Shown here: piece after piece, positions 33,536-41,635 of the stretch
How positions within the stretch are numbered: position 1 is the first letter of the stretch
How the letters are laid out: each line of letters begins with the position of its first letter
Source: Erysipelotrichaceae bacterium
Lineage (GTDB): Bacteria > Bacillota_I > Bacilli_A > Erysipelotrichales > Erysipelotrichaceae
Length of the DNA stretch: 64,000 bases
Assembly (NCBI GenBank): GCA_015058875.1
Contig: SVBN01000003.1
Coordinates: 26,343-90,342 of the forward strand
Reading direction: 5' to 3'
The notes under the pieces: generated by a model
Told to the model about the DNA's origin: nothing
The model's input: the letters and a program-made list of their open reading frames with translations, nothing else
Databases searched by the model: none
Position numbers and translations under genes: made by a program

Positions 33536-34629
33536 ATCTGCTCCAATCCGCTGATGAGATCCATCAGTTCTCTTTCTTCTTCCGCTTCTCCTTTATAGGG
33601 CCAATCCGCCAGCATCTGTTCATAGTGTTTCCGGTACCGGTATGCCTGTTCCGGATTTTTCAGAATATAACGCTGAACGGCATAGGCTGTACGGACTGCG
33701 GAGAGACTGCCTTTCATTGCTTTCAGTGCTTCCTTTACGCTTTCAGTGATCAGTGCCGAATTCCTGTTCCCGTTCATGATCTGCAGGAATACATGTTCCA
33801 TCTCCAGCTGCATTTTATATACGCCGGGAAGAGACGGCAGATGCATGAGCGTACTGATCTGCTCATCCGCTTCCGCAAACCGGTGCTCATCGATCAGCCG
33901 CATTGCCCTGAAAACGCCGATGGATACATTCAGACTGTGCCGATATCCGGAAGAATCTGTTTCAAACAAATCAGCCGGCATATCCTTCAGCCGCATCCCG
34001 TCCGACATCAGTGCATTGACGCGCAGCTGTTTCCGCATCGCTTCCTTTGTTTCGGGATACTTCAGCAGTTCCAATGTATTGGCGCCGTCATTCTGAACTG
34101 CGGCGGTGGTGATCGGAATGCCGTTGATGAGTGCATATATAATGCCGACTGCCGCAAAGGTCCAGGCCATCAGACGAAACAGCGGGCCTTTGAATATTAT
34201 GCACAGCATCAGCGCACAGCCTGACGCAAGCAGATTCATGATGACGCCGCCCATATTATAAAGGATGACCGGCAGCGGGTCTGTGTCCGGTGCATCCATC
34301 AGACACTGTCCGCCGGTACCGGCAAGCGAGTAGTTTCTTCTGCGCAGCTGTCCCTTTTCCCTGATCCACATCATTCCGAATACACGGAATGAAACAAATC
34401 GGTATCCGCTCAGCAGTCCGAATATCAGATGCCCGCTTTCATGGATCACAATCTGGACAAACATGGAAAAATACGCCCAGGCCAGACTCAGCAGCATCAG
34501 CACACCGAAAGGCATGCCGGGATAATGGGATGAGACGTCAATCACCCCTTTTCCAAGCAGCGCTCCCCCGGCCAGACCCAGGCCCAGCATCACCATGGGA
34601 TACAGAATCTTTCTCCCCTTATCTTTCAT
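33532..34629 (-). CDS. M50-like intramembrane/membrane metalloprotease
   Basis: This 365-residue protein has an N-terminal membrane half with about six hydrophobic segments and a soluble C-terminal half of about 180 residues. The zinc motif HESGH (residues 63-67, in VQIVIHESGHLIFGLLSGY) and a later NMGGVIMNLLASG segment fit the M50 (site-2 protease-like) family, although a clear third Asp ligand is not evident. The C-terminal half is helical and may form TPR-like repeats. It is the first gene of an operon with a single-pass membrane protein and a NUDIX hydrolase. Confidence 0.72.
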   Translation of the reverse strand: MKDKGRKILYPMVMLGLGLAGGALLGKGVIDVSSHYPGMPFGVLMLLSLAWAYFSMFVQIVIHESGHLIFGLLSGYRFVSFRVFGMMWIREKGQLRRRNYSLAGTGGQCLMDAPDTDPLPVILYNMGGVIMNLLASGCALMLCIIFKGPLFRLMAWTFAAVGIIYALINGIPITTAAVQNDGANTLELLKYPETKEAMRKQLRVNALMSDGMRLKDMPADLFETDSSGYRHSLNVSIGVFRAMRLIDEHRFAEADEQISTLMHLPSLPGVYKMQLEMEHVFLQIMNGNRNSALITESVKEALKAMKGSLSAVRTAYAVQRYILKNPEQAYRYRKHYEQMLADWPYKGEAEEERELMDLISGLEQI

Positions 34630-34658
34630 ACGCTTAATGATATCAGATCAGAGGAAGA

Positions 34659-34706
34659 CACTGTTATAATATCCCCATTGTGAAAGGACTGTTATGCCGG
34701 AGAAAA
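34659..34706 (+). repeat. Direct repeat copy A (duplicated tldD promoter and start)
   Basis: These 48 bp match 40212-40259 with two mismatches. The repeat contains TATAAT (34665-34670), GAAAGGACTGTT as ribosome binding region and the first four codons of the tldD reading frame (MPEK here, MLEK in the intact copy). It marks the left edge of the 5.5-kb catabolic cassette. Confidence 0.9.
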
Positions 34707-34831
34707 CAGCCGGATTCAGACACTGCACCCCATTGTTTTCCTTCATATCCATTGAACTGATAAAAACCGCAGCGGATTTCTGCACTTTTGCTGAAAAGGC
34801 TGCGGTCTTTTGTCTCACAATTTATAAATAA
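34694..34831 (+). pseudogene. Remnant of the tldD 5' end
   Basis: A 45-codon frame starts with the duplicated tldD promoter, ribosome binding site and initiation codon but diverges from tldD after four codons and runs into the terminator of the transporter gene. It is best read as a leftover of the duplicated end, not as a functional gene, although it should be transcribed and could be translated. Confidence 0.5.
34762..34811. terminator. Terminator after the SLC13-type transporter gene
   Basis: An 8-bp stem (ACCGCAGC, 34766-34773, with GCTGCGGT, 34799-34806) with a large 25-nt loop has T-rich flanks on both strands. It can end the minus-strand cassette and the short plus-strand remnant transcript. 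Confidence 0.55.
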
Positions 34832-34843
34832 TGAATGTCAGAA

Positions 34844-36142
34844 TCAGAACAGAGGGAAGGCGATCGAGTTCCAGATAACAGTTACCAGGAAGCAGATCAG
34901 TGTCGGCAGAGCACCCATTTTAAGAATCGTCTTCTGATCGTATCCGCCGATTCCCATAAAGTAAGGAACCGTACCTGTCGCAACAGGTGTCAGAATTGCA
35001 GAGAAAGCTGCCGCCTGCGTTACGATGACCGGACCGATCGGATTCGCACCGAGTGCCATGCATGTCTGAATAACGATAGGATAGAGAATCATCATTGTTG
35101 TCATGTTGTACATGAACTGGGTGGCAATATACGGTACAAGGAAGAAGACAGAATACAGCAGAATGGAGCTTTGCGTTCCGCCGGCAAGCTGAGCCAGAAT
35201 ACGGCCAACCATTTCACCGGCACCGGTATTGGACAGCGCTGTCGCCATGCCGATGGATCCGACATAGAGGAAGTACACGCCCCAGGGCATTGCATTGACT
35301 GCTTCTTTAGCACTCAGCACGCGTGTCAGAACCATCAGCAGTGCACCGACGAAGCAGATAAACCATGTCGGGAAGGGAATGTACTTGCTGAAAATGAGGC
35401 ACAACGTGGTTCCGAAGAAGATAGAATAACCGGCAACTTCCTGGAACTGCGAGAGCGGCTTGGCATTCATAGCACGGCCTGCCACTTTCTCCAGATCCAT
35501 ATTCTCCGTTGCAACAACCGGCTCATCCGGACAGAACTTCGGTGCAAAGAAAATACAGTAGATGCCCATGATAATCAGCAGTGGAAGTCTGGAGATCATC
35601 GGATCAAGGATGGTCATCCTCTGAACAGCTCCGTTGGACTCCAGATATCCGTTCATCTGGGCAAACGTTGCGGCACCGCCGCCTAACGGCAATGTGACGC
35701 AGGTGATGATGCAGGCAATACCGAGAGCATAGATGTATTTGGAAGGTTTGTATCCCATTTCATTGAATGTCTCAGTCATCAGCGGAGCGAGAATACTGAA
35801 CGGAATCAGGTTGGAGCCGATCAGCTGGCACATAATGATTGCAGCGATAATGTATCCTGCCATAACCTTGGTGAAGCTTCCTTTTGCGACCTTACTGATG
35901 AATGCGGCAATATTCTTAACGAACTGTGTTTTTGTAAAGCCTGAGGAAATGACGAACATTGCAACAATCAGCACAGCAGTCGCATTGCTGAAAAGTCCCA
36001 GTACAGTCGGTGCATCAAGAATCCCGGTGATGAAGAACAGCGCAAGTCCCAGCATGGCAGTTGTTCCGAGCGTGTATTTATTCAGCAGAAATCCTGTGAT
36101 TGTAATTAAGCAGATAATTAAACAGATTGTAATCTGGCTCAT
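34844..36142 (-). CDS. SLC13/DASS-type anion transporter
   Basis: This 432-residue membrane protein has about eleven to twelve hydrophobic segments and the overall form of the divalent anion:sodium symporter / ion transporter superfamily. The helix-turn regions include SNATAVLIVAMFVISSG and the second-half QFMYNMTTMMILYPIV and PVATGTVPYFMG (Asn/Thr-Pro hairpin tips). Substrates of the family are di- and tricarboxylates or sulfate. It is the last gene of the cassette and presumably imports the organic acid that the aldolase and dehydrogenase degrade. AGGAG precedes its start. Confidence 0.85.
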   Translation of the reverse strand: MSQITICLIICLITITGFLLNKYTLGTTAMLGLALFFITGILDAPTVLGLFSNATAVLIVAMFVISSGFTKTQFVKNIAAFISKVAKGSFTKVMAGYIIAAIIMCQLIGSNLIPFSILAPLMTETFNEMGYKPSKYIYALGIACIITCVTLPLGGGAATFAQMNGYLESNGAVQRMTILDPMISRLPLLIIMGIYCIFFAPKFCPDEPVVATENMDLEKVAGRAMNAKPLSQFQEVAGYSIFFGTTLCLIFSKYIPFPTWFICFVGALLMVLTRVLSAKEAVNAMPWGVYFLYVGSIGMATALSNTGAGEMVGRILAQLAGGTQSSILLYSVFFLVPYIATQFMYNMTTMMILYPIVIQTCMALGANPIGPVIVTQAAAFSAILTPVATGTVPYFMGIGGYDQKTILKMGALPTLICFLVTVIWNSIAFPLF

Positions 36143-36155
36143 AATACTTCTCCTT

Positions 36156-36977
36156 TTATCCGTTCAGCTGTTCGGCAAATTCTTTTCTGATCTGCAGAAA
36201 GCGCGCCCATTCACTCTCATCAACAAGCGGTTTGAAATCCATCGGATCTTCTCCCCGGCGGCTCATCAGATCTCCGTGCGCCGGATGGGAAGGAACTGTT
36301 ATGTCCACATGTATTTTTTTCATTTCTTCACAGCCGTCAATGAACTGCTGACGGAGTGCAGGATCAAGACCGGTGTCCTCAAAATACTTATCAGACATTG
36401 TATTTGTTCCGACACCTCCGTGAATACCAACTGTATAGACTGTTCCGTCATCATCTTTCAGATCGATGAAGAACGATGTGGTTCCGGGGGTATGTCCCGG
36501 TGAGAGTCTGGTACGGATTCTGACATTTCCGAATTCCATTTCTTTGCTGTCATCATAGAAGCTGTCAGCCTCCAGCGGCATCAGTTTAAACAGGCCGTCT
36601 GTGCCCTGATTTGCCGGATGACTGTAGAATTCCATATCTTCCCTGGAAATCCAGACTTTCGCTCCGGAAATGGACTTGAACTGGGGAACGCCTCCGATAT
36701 GGTCTACATGGCAATGTGTCAGAAGAATATTTTTAATATCTTTCGGATTATATCCAAGTGTGTAGATATTCTGCAGCAGATCATATGTGCATTCAAAGAT
36801 CGCTGTATCAATAAGCAGGAGTCCGTCACCGGTATCAATCAGAAATGCACCCACCCATGTATTTCCGATATAGTACATATTCGGAGCCAGTTTGAACGGT
36901 TCACAATGAAGTTCCCACGGCCTGTTGGCAGCTGTCCACCATACTTTTCCTACGTTTTTTGTAATTGCGTCTGCCAT
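36156..36977 (-). CDS. MBL-fold metallohydrolase of the catabolic cassette
   Basis: This 273-residue hydrolase has the zinc motif LTHCHVDHIGG (His88, His90, Asp92, His93) and the second-site LSPGHTPGTTSFF, ending with a His in VPSHPAHGD. The lead-in DTGDGLLLIDT is the B3-like form also seen in the 10759-11712 protein. No signal peptide. Located between aldolase and transporter genes and preceded by AAAGGAG, it may open a lactone or cleave a thioester in the cassette's pathway. That role is an inference from position. Confidence 0.85.
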   Translation of the reverse strand: MADAITKNVGKVWWTAANRPWELHCEPFKLAPNMYYIGNTWVGAFLIDTGDGLLLIDTAIFECTYDLLQNIYTLGYNPKDIKNILLTHCHVDHIGGVPQFKSISGAKVWISREDMEFYSHPANQGTDGLFKLMPLEADSFYDDSKEMEFGNVRIRTRLSPGHTPGTTSFFIDLKDDDGTVYTVGIHGGVGTNTMSDKYFEDTGLDPALRQQFIDGCEEMKKIHVDITVPSHPAHGDLMSRRGEDPMDFKPLVDESEWARFLQIRKEFAEQLNG

Positions 36978-36989
36978 TATTTTTCTCCT

Positions 36990-37982
36990 TTACTGCAGTT
37001 CTTCCGCCACTTTTTCAACTAATGCTCTGTCCGGATTCTTACGATCGATTTTGGAAGTTTCAAGAATCAGCTGATACAGATTAACCTTTTTCTCAGCAGC
37101 CACTTCTTTGAACATGCCTGTAAAACTGGAATGCGCTCCGGCAAGTCCGAGAATCAGATCCAGAGGCTTGACGGCTGTATGATAATTATATTTTTCCATG
37201 GCAGGAATCAGTGTCTTGTCTTCAAAATCCAGAAGTGCGAACAGATCCACGTCCTGGAGCAGTCCTTTTCTCTGGAATGCCGCTGCTGCAAGCTCGGTTG
37301 CACAGTTGCCGGCGGATCTTGCCATGCCAAGCAGTCCGCAGTCGAATACTGTTGCGCCGCCCTCATAAGCTGCCAGTGCATTTGCGACAGAAAGACCGAG
37401 GTTATTGTGGCCATGGAAAGCAACAGGAATGGAAAGTCTTGAAGTCAGCGCCTGACAGTACTCTTTTACCATATCAGGTGTCATTGTACCGGCAGAGTCC
37501 ATGATTGTGATTTCATCAAGACCGCACGCCTCAAGCATTTCTGCTTCTGCCGCAAGTTCTTCCGCAGTCAGCACATATGCTTTCATCAGGGAATAACGGC
37601 ATACAAGCCCTGCTTTTTTGACATTTCTGACTGCTTCGCAGGCGAGTTTTCCGTCTCCGGCATTTGCACCGATTCTCAGGAAATTCAATCCGTACTGCTT
37701 TGCCAGTCTGCAGTTTTCTTCCGTACCGTTCTTCCAGCCGCAGAACATACCGATTTCAGCCTGGTTTACATACGGCTGAACCGCCTCAAGATATTCAATA
37801 TCCGTAGCCGGTGCCGCATCGCCCTGGCTCTTGTAAGCACCGATACCCACGCAGTTTCCCATTTCGATCACTTTGATATTTGCAGAGATCAGTCCTTCAA
37901 TCATCATTTTTGTATATTCGACTGAAAATCCCTTGCCTACTACATTGCCGCCGTCTCTCAGCGTGCAGTCCATTAATTTCAT
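36990..37982 (-). CDS. DRE-TIM aldolase, 4-hydroxy-2-oxovalerate aldolase-like
   Basis: This 330-residue TIM-barrel enzyme starts with the DRE-TIM signature MDCTLRDGGN, where Arg and Asp bind the oxo-acid and metal. It has the metal-ligand strand FHGHNNLGLSVANALAAYEGG. The later YNYHTAV and the C-terminal helices fit the 4-hydroxy-2-oxovalerate aldolase/HMG-CoA-lyase-like branch. No DmpF-type acetaldehyde dehydrogenase is adjacent, so the cleavage product is probably not channelled acetaldehyde. The start at 37982 is preferred for the AAGGAG upstream and because residues before it do not look like the family. Confidence 0.8.
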   Translation of the reverse strand: MKLMDCTLRDGGNVVGKGFSVEYTKMMIEGLISANIKVIEMGNCVGIGAYKSQGDAAPATDIEYLEAVQPYVNQAEIGMFCGWKNGTEENCRLAKQYGLNFLRIGANAGDGKLACEAVRNVKKAGLVCRYSLMKAYVLTAEELAAEAEMLEACGLDEITIMDSAGTMTPDMVKEYCQALTSRLSIPVAFHGHNNLGLSVANALAAYEGGATVFDCGLLGMARSAGNCATELAAAAFQRKGLLQDVDLFALLDFEDKTLIPAMEKYNYHTAVKPLDLILGLAGAHSSFTGMFKEVAAEKKVNLYQLILETSKIDRKNPDRALVEKVAEELQ

Positions 37983-37999
37983 CACTCTGTTCTCCTTCT

Positions 38000-38926
38000 T
38001 TATACTACCCGGTGTGCCGGTTCTTCTCCGGCAAGTACCTTCAGGCACTCCCTGACTGATTCATCCCCCATACGTACCAGTGCTTCTTCTGCACATGCTC
38101 CGATATGAGGCGTTCCGATAAAATTGCTGAGTTCAAATAATCTGGTATTTTCCTTCGTCGGCGGTTCTGTCACAAATGCATCACAGGCAGCTGCCCTGAG
38201 TTTTCCCGACTTAAGAGCTTCATATAGATCAGCTTCATTCACAATCCCGCCCCTTGCGGCATTGACCAATACTGCACCTTTTTTAAAGCTGTCAAACATC
38301 CTGCCGGAAATCAGGTCCTTTGTCTCGGGAGTCAGCGGAACACTGACATTCACAACATCTGACCGCTCAATCAGTTCTTTTACTGTTTCAACCTTCTCAT
38401 ATCCGTATTCAGACATACGTTCGGCAGTAACATACGGATCGTATGCCAGTACCTTCATTTTGAATCCGCCGCTGAGAATATCCGCGGCTTTTCTTGCGAT
38501 ATTTCCCGCTCCGATCAGTCCCAGCGTCTTTCCCGTCAGTTCCATTCCCGTCATTTCCGCCGGAGCAACTTTTTTGAAAAGCCCTTCCTGTGTCTTTTCT
38601 TTGGCAGAGGTTATATTTCTTGATATATCGAGAATCAGCCCGACAATCAGTTCCGCAACACTTCCGGCATTGGCACCTGGAGTATTGATGACTGTAATAC
38701 CTCTTTCCTTTGCTGCAGCAAGATCAATTGTGTTGCAGCCGACGCCGTGTTTTGAAATCACTTTCAGGTTGGGGAGTTTATCCATCAGTCCGGCATCCAC
38801 CGGAAGAACTCTGAGTATAATCCCTTCGATTTCTTCCGGATTGTCAAAGTTATCGACCACTCTGACATGTTCTTCCAGATATCTGCGGGAATCCGGATTG
38901 ATGTATTCGCTTAAGTATACTGACAT
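38000..38926 (-). CDS. NAD-dependent D-2-hydroxyacid dehydrogenase
   Basis: This 308-residue enzyme belongs to the phosphoglycerate/glyoxylate dehydrogenase family, which oxidises or reduces D-2-hydroxyacids. The nucleotide-binding motif is LGLIGAGNIARKAA. The catalytic set is Arg in NAARGGIVNE, Glu in FVTEPP and His in GTPHIGACAEEA. It lacks the ACT-type regulatory domain of serine-pathway SerA. As first gene after the operator-flanked promoter it presumably acts in the first or second step on the imported acid, giving a 2-oxo acid for the aldolase. The start at 38926 follows AGGAG by 8 nt. Confidence 0.9.
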   Translation of the reverse strand: MSVYLSEYINPDSRRYLEEHVRVVDNFDNPEEIEGIILRVLPVDAGLMDKLPNLKVISKHGVGCNTIDLAAAKERGITVINTPGANAGSVAELIVGLILDISRNITSAKEKTQEGLFKKVAPAEMTGMELTGKTLGLIGAGNIARKAADILSGGFKMKVLAYDPYVTAERMSEYGYEKVETVKELIERSDVVNVSVPLTPETKDLISGRMFDSFKKGAVLVNAARGGIVNEADLYEALKSGKLRAAACDAFVTEPPTKENTRLFELSNFIGTPHIGACAEEALVRMGDESVRECLKVLAGEEPAHRVV

Positions 38927-38951
38927 GTTCACTTCTCCTAGACTGTACTGT

Positions 38952-38967
38952 TGTAGTGGCCACTACA
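38952..38967. promoter_or_regulatory. RpiR operator, site 1 (downstream of promoter)
   Basis: TGTAGT-GGCC-ACTACA is a perfect 16-bp palindrome just downstream of the expected transcription start. It shares half-sites and spacing with site 2. Confidence 0.75.
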
Positions 38968-38978
38968 TTTACATTGTC

Positions 38979-39007
38979 ATTATAGTTAAGTGTATACAAC
39001 ATGTCAA
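38979..39007 (-). promoter_or_regulatory. Promoter of the catabolic cassette
   Basis: TTGACA (39002-39007) and TATAAT (38979-38984) with a 17-bp spacer: a perfect consensus promoter that would need strong repression. It lies between the two palindromic operators. Confidence 0.88.
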
Positions 39008-39015
39008 TACCATTT

Positions 39016-39031
39016 TGTAGTTACTACTACA
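39016..39031. promoter_or_regulatory. RpiR operator, site 2 (upstream of promoter)
   Basis: TGTAGT-TACT-ACTACA has the same 6-4-6 architecture as site 1, centred 64 bp away, about six helical turns, so both sites face the same side of the DNA. Confidence 0.75.
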
Positions 39032-39085
39032 TTTTAACGTTTTCCCGTGATTCAGTCCCGGATATTATGTTTCCGGGCATCCGAT

Positions 39086-39118
39086 AAATAAAAGCGGCTG
39101 ATCATATATTCAACCGCT
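39086..39118 (-). terminator. Terminator after the RpiR regulator gene
   Basis: A stem of 9 bp with one mismatch (39110-39118 with 39093-39101) followed by a U-rich run (39092 to 39086) lies just after the regulator stop codon and separates it from the cassette promoter. Confidence 0.72.
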
Positions 39119-39129
39119 GTTCGTTATTT

Positions 39130-39972
39130 TTATATTCTTTCATCCGCTGTCAGTTCTTCCCGTTCTACCAGACGGCTCATATAATCAATCTTCCTGCTCA
39201 TCAACACAAGAATATATTCCGATATCACTTCCGCCCCGATCTTCGAGTTAAAGAAACTCATGTTTTCAGTGGATACGGTAAGCACCAGATCTGCATAATC
39301 AGTCAATGAAGCGGTTATATCATTAAGGATCAATATGATCTGCGCGCCTCTTTCTTTCGCCATTTTCAGATATTTCAGATCTATTTTGTAGTATCTTGCA
39401 AATGCGAACATAATGACAACATCTTCTTTTCCAATATCCTGCATTGCACTGATTGAAGTGCACTCGCCGTCAATAATCGCAGTTACTTTTTCTGTCATAA
39501 ATGTGAGCAGACGCCCAAATTCCACAGCTATTCCTTTACAGCCGCGCATGCCGATTACATATTTCCGGTTTGCCTCAGCCAGCATTTTTGCGGCTTTTTC
39601 AAAATCTTCCATTTTGTTATTGTGAAAACTCAGTGTGATATTCTGGTTCATCAGCTTCTGAAATTCTGAGAACACATCAATTTCACTGTATCTCTCATTT
39701 GTCTGTGATACTCTTTCCGGCAATGATAATTCTGAAAATGCATTTTCCACCAGCATGCCGTACACATGATCTTTCAGATCCGCAAACCCATCGAATCCGA
39801 TTGCTCTGGAGAAACGGATGATCGAAGCATCGCTGACGCCGATTGCCCTGGCAGCTTCCAGAGAAGAAAGATTTCCTATCTTATCAGGATTCTTAACCAG
39901 CCAGTCAGCAATTTTTTTCTGTGATTTTGTCAGTCTGGCATTCTTAATCCTCTCAATCAAAATGTTTTCCAT
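39130..39972 (-). CDS. RpiR/MurR family regulator of the catabolic cassette
   Basis: This 280-residue regulator has an N-terminal HTH domain (LTKSQKKIADWLVKNP, LSSLEAARAIGVSDASIIRFSRAIGFDGFADLK as a region) and a C-terminal SIS domain (KYVIGMRGCKGIAVEFGRLL; EDVVIMFAFARYYKI; GAQIILILND) that in relatives binds a sugar phosphate or acid. It is transcribed from its own promoter on the same strand as the cassette and most likely binds the two TGTAGT-N4-ACTACA sites between it and the dehydrogenase gene. The start at 39972 follows AAGG by 8 nt; in-frame codons upstream lack a site. Confidence 0.9.
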   Translation of the reverse strand: MENILIERIKNARLTKSQKKIADWLVKNPDKIGNLSSLEAARAIGVSDASIIRFSRAIGFDGFADLKDHVYGMLVENAFSELSLPERVSQTNERYSEIDVFSEFQKLMNQNITLSFHNNKMEDFEKAAKMLAEANRKYVIGMRGCKGIAVEFGRLLTFMTEKVTAIIDGECTSISAMQDIGKEDVVIMFAFARYYKIDLKYLKMAKERGAQIILILNDITASLTDYADLVLTVSTENMSFFNSKIGAEVISEYILVLMSRKIDYMSRLVEREELTADERI

Positions 39973-39994
39973 AAAAAGTACCTTCTTAACACGC

Positions 39995-40023
39995 ATTTTA
40001 TCATCTGCAAAATGTTGTGTCCA
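39995..40023 (-). promoter_or_regulatory. Promoter of the RpiR regulator
   Basis: TGGACA (40018-40023) and TAAAAT (39995-40000) are 17 bp apart, about 25 bp before the regulator start codon. Confidence 0.55.
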
Positions 40024-40211
40024 CTTCACTTTTTCTCCGGCGCTTCAGAAGTATCCGGCGTATATGTATGAATCACTTCAAAAATTATGGCGATATTCCT
40101 GACGGTATCATTTCAATATCTGCAGCAGGATCCGGACTGATGATGACTGAATCACGCTATCGTTTTATCACATCCTGCTGCGATTCAAAAGCCGGTCTTC
40201 ATATGCTGTTT
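40024..40211. other. Region between the RpiR promoter and the repeat
   Basis: About 190 bp without a recognised gene. A plus-strand open frame passes through it and on into the tldD start out of frame, but it has no ribosome binding site and no recognisable product. This stretch is the right end of the inserted cassette. Confidence 0.4.
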
Positions 40212-40259
40212 CACTGTTATAATATCCCCATTGAGAAAGGACTGTTATGCTGGAGAAAA
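40212..40259 (+). repeat. Direct repeat copy B (intact tldD promoter and start)
   Basis: This is the functional copy of the 48-bp repeat: TATAAT at 40218-40223, ribosome binding region GAAAGGACTGTT and the first codons of tldD. It marks the right edge of the cassette. Confidence 0.9.
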
Positions 40260-41635
40260 AACAATTGGAGCATTATCTTTCCGAATGCATGCGTTCGGAA
40301 GCTGATTTTGCGGAAATCTACGAAGAGCTGGAACACAGCGAAACAATCAGAGCACTCTCAGGCAAAGTTGAGGATATCAACCAGGTCATTACCAGCGGTC
40401 TCGGTATCCGGCTTTACAAAGATGTGCAGTCGGTATACGCCTATACCAATGATGATTCCGAAGAAAGCATCATGGCACTGATCAGAGATCTCAGAGATAC
40501 CCTGGGGGCATGTGAGAAAGATGTATCCGTTCATCTGGAGCGGGTAACTTACGAAAACCGCCATCCGGCAGAGATTGATTTTGAATCCGTACCGATGGCA
40601 GAGAAAACAGATCTGCTGAAACGTTCCTGTGACGCCGCGTTTGAAGCAGATCCGAGAATCATCAAGGTTCAGGCTACTCTGCTGAACGTAAAGCAGGAAG
40701 TACAGATTTCCAACAGTGACGGAAAGATGATTTCGGATACCAGAGTCCGCACAAGAATGATGACGGAAGCCTTTGCGTCCGAAAACGGAAAAATGGTCAG
40801 CGGCGGCGATCGTCCCGGTGCCGGCATGGGACTGGAATTCTTCTGCACTTCCACACCGGAGGCATGCGGAAAAGAAGCCACAAGAATCGCACTGGTCAAT
40901 CTGTCCGCGAAGGACTGCCCTTCCGGAAAGATGCCGGTCATCATCGACAACGCTTTCGGAGGAGTTATCTTCCATGAGGCCTGCGGACATGCCCTGGAAG
41001 CTACTTCCGTGTCAAAGAACGCCAGTGTCTTCTGCGGAAAGCTCGGTCAGAAAATTGCAGCAGACTGCGTCAGCGCCGTGGATGACGGAACGATTCCGAA
41101 CGCCTGGGGTTCCCAGAATATTGATGATGAAGGAAACTTCCAGAAGCGCCGTGTCCTGATTGAAAACGGCGTGCTGAAATCCTATCTGATCGATACGCTG
41201 AACGGGCGCAGAATGGGAATGGAATCCACTTCCAGTTCCCGCCGTCAGTCCTATCAGTTTGAACCGACCTCCAGAATGACCAACACGTTCATCCTGCCGG
41301 GAAATTCATCGTTTGAAGAACTGTTTGAAGGCGTGGAGCGCGGTCTTTATGCAAAGAAGATGGGCGGCGGCAGCGTCAACCCGCAGACCGGTGAATTCAA
41401 CTTTGCGGTCAATGAAGGCTATCTGATTGAAAACGGAAAGATCGCATATCCGGTCAGAGGCGCATCCCTCATCGGCAACGGTGCGGAAATCCTCCGGAAT
41501 ATCGACCGTGTATGTTCCAACCTGGAACGCGGTCAGGGCATGTGCGGGTCCCTGAGCGGATCCATCCCGACAGATGTCGGCCAGCCGGCAATCCGGGTCA
41601 CATCCATTACCGTGGGAGGTACTTCCAATGAATAA
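40247..41635 (+). CDS. tldD: TldD family metallopeptidase subunit
   Basis: This 462-residue protein is the catalytic TldD subunit of a TldD/TldE heterodimeric protease that degrades unfolded peptides and in some bacteria matures modified peptides. The zinc site is HEACGH (residues 243-248, HExxxH) in GGVIFHEACGHALEA, followed by the conserved GMESTSSSRRQSYQFEPTSR region and the C-terminal GGGSVNPQTGEFNFAV. It overlaps the partner gene by 8 bp. The promoter and first codons are duplicated 5.5 kb upstream (34659-34706). Confidence 0.93.
   Translation: MLEKKQLEHYLSECMRSEADFAEIYEELEHSETIRALSGKVEDINQVITSGLGIRLYKDVQSVYAYTNDDSEESIMALIRDLRDTLGACEKDVSVHLERVTYENRHPAEIDFESVPMAEKTDLLKRSCDAAFEADPRIIKVQATLLNVKQEVQISNSDGKMISDTRVRTRMMTEAFASENGKMVSGGDRPGAGMGLEFFCTSTPEACGKEATRIALVNLSAKDCPSGKMPVIIDNAFGGVIFHEACGHALEATSVSKNASVFCGKLGQKIAADCVSAVDDGTIPNAWGSQNIDDEGNFQKRRVLIENGVLKSYLIDTLNGRRMGMESTSSSRRQSYQFEPTSRMTNTFILPGNSSFEELFEGVERGLYAKKMGGGSVNPQTGEFNFAVNEGYLIENGKIAYPVRGASLIGNGAEILRNIDRVCSNLERGQGMCGSLSGSIPTDVGQPAIRVTSITVGGTSNE

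Noticed and set aside
40065..40246. Possible small gene before tldD
   Set aside because: The frame lacks a ribosome binding site, runs out of frame into tldD and resembles no known protein.
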